DNA from: Streptomyces litmocidini
GTDB taxonomy: Bacteria; Actinomycetota; Actinomycetes; Streptomycetales; Streptomycetaceae
Assembly: GCF_014649755.1 (NCBI RefSeq)
Contig: NZ_BMTQ01000001.1
Location: forward strand, 372,001 to 436,000
Reading direction: 5' to 3'
DNA length: 64,000 bases
The notes beneath the pieces were generated by a model that saw nothing but the letters and a program-made list of their open reading frames with translations, ran no database searches and was not told the origin of the DNA. The translations under genes and the position numbers were made by a program. Positions 60,164 through 64,000 of this stretch are shown here, in pieces; the first letter of the stretch is position 1; each line of letters opens with the position of its first letter.

Positions 60164-61159
60164 CTACCTCAGCTTCGGGTCGAGGGCGTCGCGCACCGCG
60201 TCGCCGAGCATGATGAACGCGAGCACGGTGACGGCGAGCGCGCCGGCGGGCCAGAGCAGCATGTGGGGCGCGTTGCGGATGTACTGCGACGCCGAGGAGA
60301 TGTCGATGCCCCAGGAGACGGTCGGCGGCTTCAGTCCGACGCCGAGGTACGACAGGGTCGCCTCCAGCGCGATGTACGTGCCGAGGGCGATGGTGGCGAC
60401 GACGATCACCGGGGCGACGGCGTTCGGCGTGATGTGCCGGAGCATCATCCGGGAGTTGGAGGCGCCCAGCGCCCGGGCGGCCTGGACGTAGTCGTTCTGT
60501 TTGGCGGTGATGACGGAGCCCCGCGCGATGCGGGAGATCTGCGGCCAGCCGAGCAGCACCATGAAGCCGATGACGGGCCAGACGGTGGAGCTGGTCACGA
60601 CCGAGAGGAGCACCAGGCCGCCGAGGACGACGGGGATGGCGAAGAAGACGTCGGTGATGCGGGAGAGGATGCCGTCCCAGGTGCCGCCGTAGAAGCCGGC
60701 GAGTCCGCCGAGGACGCCGCCGAGGATCGCGACGCCGAGGGTGGCGCAGACGCCGACGGTGACGGAGGTGCGGGCGCCGTAGACGACCCTGGTGTACACG
60801 TCGCAGCCCTGGCCGTTGAAGCCGAAGGGGTGGCCGGGCTGGGAGCCTTCCTGGGCCTTGGCCAGGTCGCAGTCGAGCGGGTCTCCGGAGGCGATCAGCG
60901 AGGGCCAGATGGAGATGACGACCAGGAAGAGGATGACGAGGGCGGAGATGATGAAGACGGGGTTGCGGCGCAGGTCGTGCCAGGCGTCGGACCAGAGGGA
61001 GCGGGGCTTCTTGCCGGCGCCCGTCCCCTCGGGCCCCCCGGGCGTCTTCTCCAGGGTCTCCGCCTCCGCCGTGCCGAGGTCGGACGCGCCTCCGGCGCCG
61101 GTGGAAGCGATGGCACGCCCTTCGTCGTAGGACTCAAGGGGCTCGAGCGGCTCAGGCAT
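60164..61159 (-). CDS. Oligopeptide ABC transporter permease (DppC/OppC-like)
   Basis: A 331-residue permease with a cytoplasmic N-terminal segment of about 55 residues, an OppC-N helix (RRNPVFIISALVILFLVVIS), then five further spans. The EAA loop that contacts the ATPase reads EAA-like ARALGASNSRMMLRHITPNA. ATG start (MPEPLEPLESYDEG) overlaps the upstream permease stop by eight nt, with GAGGATCC before it. Confidence 0.92.
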   Translation of the reverse strand: MPEPLEPLESYDEGRAIASTGAGGASDLGTAEAETLEKTPGGPEGTGAGKKPRSLWSDAWHDLRRNPVFIISALVILFLVVISIWPSLIASGDPLDCDLAKAQEGSQPGHPFGFNGQGCDVYTRVVYGARTSVTVGVCATLGVAILGGVLGGLAGFYGGTWDGILSRITDVFFAIPVVLGGLVLLSVVTSSTVWPVIGFMVLLGWPQISRIARGSVITAKQNDYVQAARALGASNSRMMLRHITPNAVAPVIVVATIALGTYIALEATLSYLGVGLKPPTVSWGIDISSASQYIRNAPHMLLWPAGALAVTVLAFIMLGDAVRDALDPKLR

Positions 61160-62075
61160 AGCGGATCCTCGGGTCAAGGACGGCGTACAGGAGGTCGACC
61201 AGGAGGTTGGCCAGCAGGAACACCAGGACGAGGATGGTCACGAAGCCGACGACCGTCTGGGTGTTCTGGCGGACGATGCCCTGGTAGAGCTGGAAGCCGA
61301 CGCCGTGGATGTTGAAGATCCGTTCCGTGACGATGGCGCCGCCCATGAGTGCGCCGACGTCGGCGCCGATGAAGGTCACCACGGGGATGAGGCTGTTGCG
61401 CAGCAGGTGGCGGGTGACGACCCGGCGGCGCGGCAGGCCCTTGGCGACGGCCGTGCGGACGTAGTCGGCGCGCTTGTTCTCGGCGATGGAGGTGCGGGTG
61501 AGCCGCGTGACGTACGCGAGCGAGACGGAGGCGAGGACGAGGCCGGGGACGATCAGCTCGCTGAAGGGGGCGTCGGGCGAGACCGCCGGTTTGATCCAGC
61601 CCCATTCGACGCCGAGCAGCAGCTGGAGCAGCAGGCCGGTGACGAAGGTCGGGACGGAGAGGACGACCAGGGTCAGCAGCAGCACCGAGGTGTCGACGGG
61701 GTGGCCGCGCTTGAGGCCGGTGACGACGCCGAGGGTGATGCCGATGACGATCTCGAAGAGGATGGCGACGATGGTCAGCCGGATGGTGACGGGGAAGGCG
61801 TTGGCCATCAGTTCGGTGACGGGCTGGCCGTTGAACGCGGTGCCGAAGTCCCCGGTGAAGACGTTGCCCATGTAGGTCAGGTATTGCTGCCAGACCGGCT
61901 TGTCGAGGCCGAACTCCTTCTCCAGCTGGGCGGCGGTGGCCGGGTCGCAGGCGCGGTCGCCGCACAGGCCGGCGATGGGGTCGCCCATCACGTTCACCAT
62001 CAGGAAGATCAGCAGCGTGGCGCCGAAGAAGACCGGGATCATCTGCAGCAGCCGCCGGATCACGTATCGACCCAC
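61152..62075 (-). CDS. Oligopeptide ABC transporter permease (DppB/OppB-like)
   Basis: A 307-residue permease with six membrane spans, the first at the extreme N-terminus (RRLLQMIPVFFGATLLIFLMV), and an EAA motif RTAVAKGLPRRRVVTRHLLRNSL. A periplasmic loop of about 70 residues separates helices 1 and 2. GTG start with GGAGG upstream. It follows the binding-protein gene after a hairpin. Confidence 0.92.
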   Translation of the reverse strand: MGRYVIRRLLQMIPVFFGATLLIFLMVNVMGDPIAGLCGDRACDPATAAQLEKEFGLDKPVWQQYLTYMGNVFTGDFGTAFNGQPVTELMANAFPVTIRLTIVAILFEIVIGITLGVVTGLKRGHPVDTSVLLLTLVVLSVPTFVTGLLLQLLLGVEWGWIKPAVSPDAPFSELIVPGLVLASVSLAYVTRLTRTSIAENKRADYVRTAVAKGLPRRRVVTRHLLRNSLIPVVTFIGADVGALMGGAIVTERIFNIHGVGFQLYQGIVRQNTQTVVGFVTILVLVFLLANLLVDLLYAVLDPRIRYA

Positions 62076-62106
62076 GGAGGCCTCCAGGAAGGGTGGGTTG
62101 CGGGAC

Positions 62107-62150
62107 GGCGTACGGCCCGGTGCGGAGGTCCGCGGCCCGGGCCGTACGCC
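62107..62150 (-). terminator. Intercistronic 14-bp hairpin
   Basis: GGCGTACGGCCCGG (62107-62120) pairs perfectly with 62137-62150 across a 16-nt loop, between the binding-protein stop and the first permease. Such hairpins commonly stabilise or partly terminate the mRNA so that the binding protein is made in excess. Confidence 0.65.
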
Positions 62151-62167
62151 GCCGAACTGCTACGGCG

Positions 62168-63796
62168 TCACTTGACCTTGATCTGGTCGTAGACGGGGAC
62201 GCTGAAGGGGTTCAGGGAGACGTTCTCGACCCGGTCCGAGTAGCCGGCGCTGCCGTTCTGGTACCAGAGCGGGATGGCGCCCATGTCGCCCTTGAGGACC
62301 TCTTCGGCCTGCTGGAAGATCCCGACGGCCTTCGGGGCGTCGGTCTCGGCGTTGGCCTGGTCGACCAGCTTGTCGAACTTCGGGTTCGAGTACTTGCCGT
62401 CGTTGGAGGAGGCGTTCGTGTAGTACAGCGGCTGGAGGAAGTTCTGGATGAGCGGGTAGTCCATCTGCCAGCCGGCCCGGAACGGGCCCTTCATCTTCTG
62501 CGTGCTGACCTGGCTGCGGAAGTCGGCGAAGGTGCCGATCGGGTTGCCGACGCAGGCCTTGTTGTTGCCGAGCGCGTTGTTGATGGAGTTGCAGACGGCG
62601 TCCACCCACTCCTTGTGGGAGCCGGTGTCGGCGTTGTACGAGATCGTCATCGTGCCGCCGGGGATGCCGCCGCCCTCGGCGACCAGCTTCTTGGCCTCGG
62701 TGGGGTTGTACTTGCAGGCGTCGCCGCAGATGTCCTTGAAGCCGCCGGCCTCGCCGAGGACCGGGGACGTCCAGTCCTGGGCGGGGGTGCGGGTCTTCTG
62801 GAAGATCGTCTGGGTGATCTGGTCCCGGTTGATCGCCATGGACAGCCCCGTGCGGAGCTTCTCCTGCCCGGGCTTGTTCCAGGCGGGGTCGTAGAACGGG
62901 AAGGAGAGCGTCTGGATGATGCCGGCGGGGGTGTTGATGTAGCGGTCCCCGAGGTCGGCGGAGACGTTCTTGAGCTGCGAGGCGGGGATGTCGTCGACGA
63001 GGTCGAGGTTGCCGGCCGTGAGGTCGGTGTAGGCGGTGTTGTTGTCGGTGTAGACCTTGAGGGTGATGCCGCCGTTCTGGGCCTTGTCGGGGCCGGGGTA
63101 GGCGTCCCACTTCTTCAGGGCCATCTGGGAGCCCTTGGAGTAGGAGTCGATGGTGTACGGGCCGTTGCCGACCGGCTTGCTGAGCCAGCCGGCGTGGTCG
63201 CTGTAGAAGGACTGGGGCAGGGGGGAGAAGGCCGCGTACCCGAGGGTGTCGGGGAAGGTCGAGAACTTCTGGGTCAGCTTGACCGTGAAGGTCTGGTCGC
63301 CGGTCACCTTCAGCCCGGACATGGTCTCGGCGGTGGGCTGGCCCTTGTCGGGGTGGACCTTGTCGTAGCCCTCGATGTAGCCGAAGAAGTAGGAGTTCTT
63401 CTGGTTGTTCTTCAGGCTCGCGCCGTAGTTCCAGGCGTCGACGAAGGACTTCGCGGTGACCTTCTCGCCGTTGGAGAAGGTCCACCCGTTCTTGACCGTG
63501 ATGGTGAAGTTCATCGAGTCGGTGGTCTCGATCTTCTCGGCGAGCATGTCCTTGGCCTCGCCGGTCTTCGGGTCGTACTGCTTGAGCCCGCGGAAGATCA
63601 TGGACAGGACCTTGCCGCCCTGGACCTCGTTGGTGTTGGCGGGCTCCAGCGGGTTCTGCGGGTCGCCCCACGAGGAACTCACGATGCCGTCGGCCCCTCC
63701 GCCACCGCCGCCGCTGTCGCCGCCGCCACAGGCCGTCGCCGCGAGGGCGACGGCGGTGGCCAGTGCGGCCCACTTGGCGTGCGTGGCTCCGCGCAT
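62168..63796 (-). CDS. Oligopeptide-binding lipoprotein (SBP family 5)
   Basis: A 542-residue lipoprotein: signal peptide, AATAC with lipidated Cys23, a Gly/Ser linker, then the family-5 solute-binding fold (GDPQNPLEPANTNEVQGGKV, GWTFSNGEKVTAKSFVDAWNYGA, LRTGLSMAINRDQITQTIF). It captures peptides and delivers them to the DppBCDF-like subunits. Gene order (lipoprotein, B, C, D, F) and the position near mshB match, from memory, the peptide transporter next to the bldK locus of S. coelicolor; it is not bldK itself by gene order. GGGAGG precedes the ATG. Confidence 0.93.
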   Translation of the reverse strand: MRGATHAKWAALATAVALAATACGGGDSGGGGGGADGIVSSSWGDPQNPLEPANTNEVQGGKVLSMIFRGLKQYDPKTGEAKDMLAEKIETTDSMNFTITVKNGWTFSNGEKVTAKSFVDAWNYGASLKNNQKNSYFFGYIEGYDKVHPDKGQPTAETMSGLKVTGDQTFTVKLTQKFSTFPDTLGYAAFSPLPQSFYSDHAGWLSKPVGNGPYTIDSYSKGSQMALKKWDAYPGPDKAQNGGITLKVYTDNNTAYTDLTAGNLDLVDDIPASQLKNVSADLGDRYINTPAGIIQTLSFPFYDPAWNKPGQEKLRTGLSMAINRDQITQTIFQKTRTPAQDWTSPVLGEAGGFKDICGDACKYNPTEAKKLVAEGGGIPGGTMTISYNADTGSHKEWVDAVCNSINNALGNNKACVGNPIGTFADFRSQVSTQKMKGPFRAGWQMDYPLIQNFLQPLYYTNASSNDGKYSNPKFDKLVDQANAETDAPKAVGIFQQAEEVLKGDMGAIPLWYQNGSAGYSDRVENVSLNPFSVPVYDQIKVK

Positions 63797-63847
63797 GGAG
63801 TGCCTCCCGTAACTTTTGCCGAGACTTAGGCCCCCATATCACCGCAA

Positions 63848-63884
63848 CCCGGACAGGGCCGCATCTCGGCGACAGCTGTCCGGG
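63848..63884. promoter_or_regulatory. 9-bp inverted repeat upstream of the peptide transporter operon
   Basis: CCCGGACAG (63848-63856) and CTGTCCGGG (63876-63884) flank a 19-nt spacer, about 50-90 bp before the lipoprotein start. It may be an operator or the end hairpin of an upstream unit. Confidence 0.4.
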
Positions 63885-63892
63885 GGGCGGGC

Positions 63893-64000
63893 GTCACGGC
63901 GGTCCGTCACGGCGACCGGCCAGGGCGGTGCGTCACGGCGACCGGTCACGGCGACCGGTCATGGCGGTCCGTCACGGCGTTCCGCCACGGCGACCGGTCG
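63893..64000. repeat. 13-bp tandem repeat array, at least eight copies
   Basis: Units GTCACGGCGACCG or close variants follow one another with an exact 13-bp period from 63893 (63893, 63906, 63919, 63932, 63945, 63958, 63971, 63984) and a partial ninth runs off the window. The region is non-coding and upstream of the peptide-transporter promoter. Confidence 0.85.

Noticed and set aside
58120..63796. The bldK developmental transporter
   Set aside because: From memory, bldK begins with a permease gene before the lipoprotein. Here the lipoprotein is first, so this is more likely the neighbouring peptide transporter.

Overview
The window is very GC-rich, uses G/C almost exclusively at third codon positions, and carries Shine-Dalgarno sites and gene families typical of a Streptomyces chromosome core (mycothiol synthesis, DUF3107, DUF3117, DUF3152, an actinobacterial FolP2-like protein). 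No prophage, intact insertion sequence, CRISPR array or secondary-metabolite cluster was seen. From memory, much of the gene order matches Mycobacterium tuberculosis. The matching blocks are Rv3204-Rv3211 (MGMT-like, moeZ, DUF3152, TetR, DUF3107, ferritin-like, rhlE), Rv1239c-Rv1220c (corA, MgtE-like, mrp, tatB, htrA, rseA, sigE, methyltransferase), Rv1211-Rv1202 (DUF3117, tag, DivIVA-like, folP2, LOG, dapE) and Rv1178-Rv1170 (dapC, fdx, mshB). So most of the window is old vertical core.

Layout. 1-6.1 kb: an alkyltransferase-like fragment, a large flippase-like membrane protein with a pseudokinase-like middle, a secreted peptidase and MoeZ. 6.2-11.2 kb: a tight minus-strand operon encoding a PelF/DUF3492-type glycosyltransferase, a multi-pass membrane protein, a 49-codon ORF overlapping both neighbours, an NAD-dependent epimerase and a spherulin-4-family protein. 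This is the most novel-looking system: it resembles Pel and fungal galactosaminogalactan clusters and sits inside an otherwise conserved synteny block. 11.2-11.9 kb is a gene-poor stretch with strong secondary structure. 11.9-22.5 kb: a DUF3152 protease-like protein, hydrolases, a TetR regulator, DUF3107, a ferritin-like protein, a DEAD-box helicase with a long basic repeat tail, and an NYN protein.

22.6-34.1 kb: MarC, a PHP phosphoesterase, an MFS exporter, CorA, an MgtE_N-CBS protein without a channel paired with a DUF1003 membrane protein, and the Mrp carrier. 34.1-39 kb: an envelope-stress module (ECF sigma factor, zinc anti-sigma factor, HtrA, TatB) divergent from an O-methyltransferase. 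39-48 kb: housekeeping genes including Tag, FolP2-like, LOG, DapE and DapC (meso-diaminopimelate synthesis) and a seven-iron ferredoxin. 48-58 kb: an acetyltransferase, a SirB1-like protein, a tRNA-like sequence, a repeat-rich peptidoglycan-binding protein, MshB and a DPP-IV-type peptidase. 58-64 kb: a complete five-gene oligopeptide ABC transporter running off the right edge behind a 13-bp tandem array.

About a dozen genes have a TANNNT-like hexamer exactly 6-7 nt before the start codon and no Shine-Dalgarno sequence, so they are probably leaderless. Long perfect hairpins separate most convergent genes.
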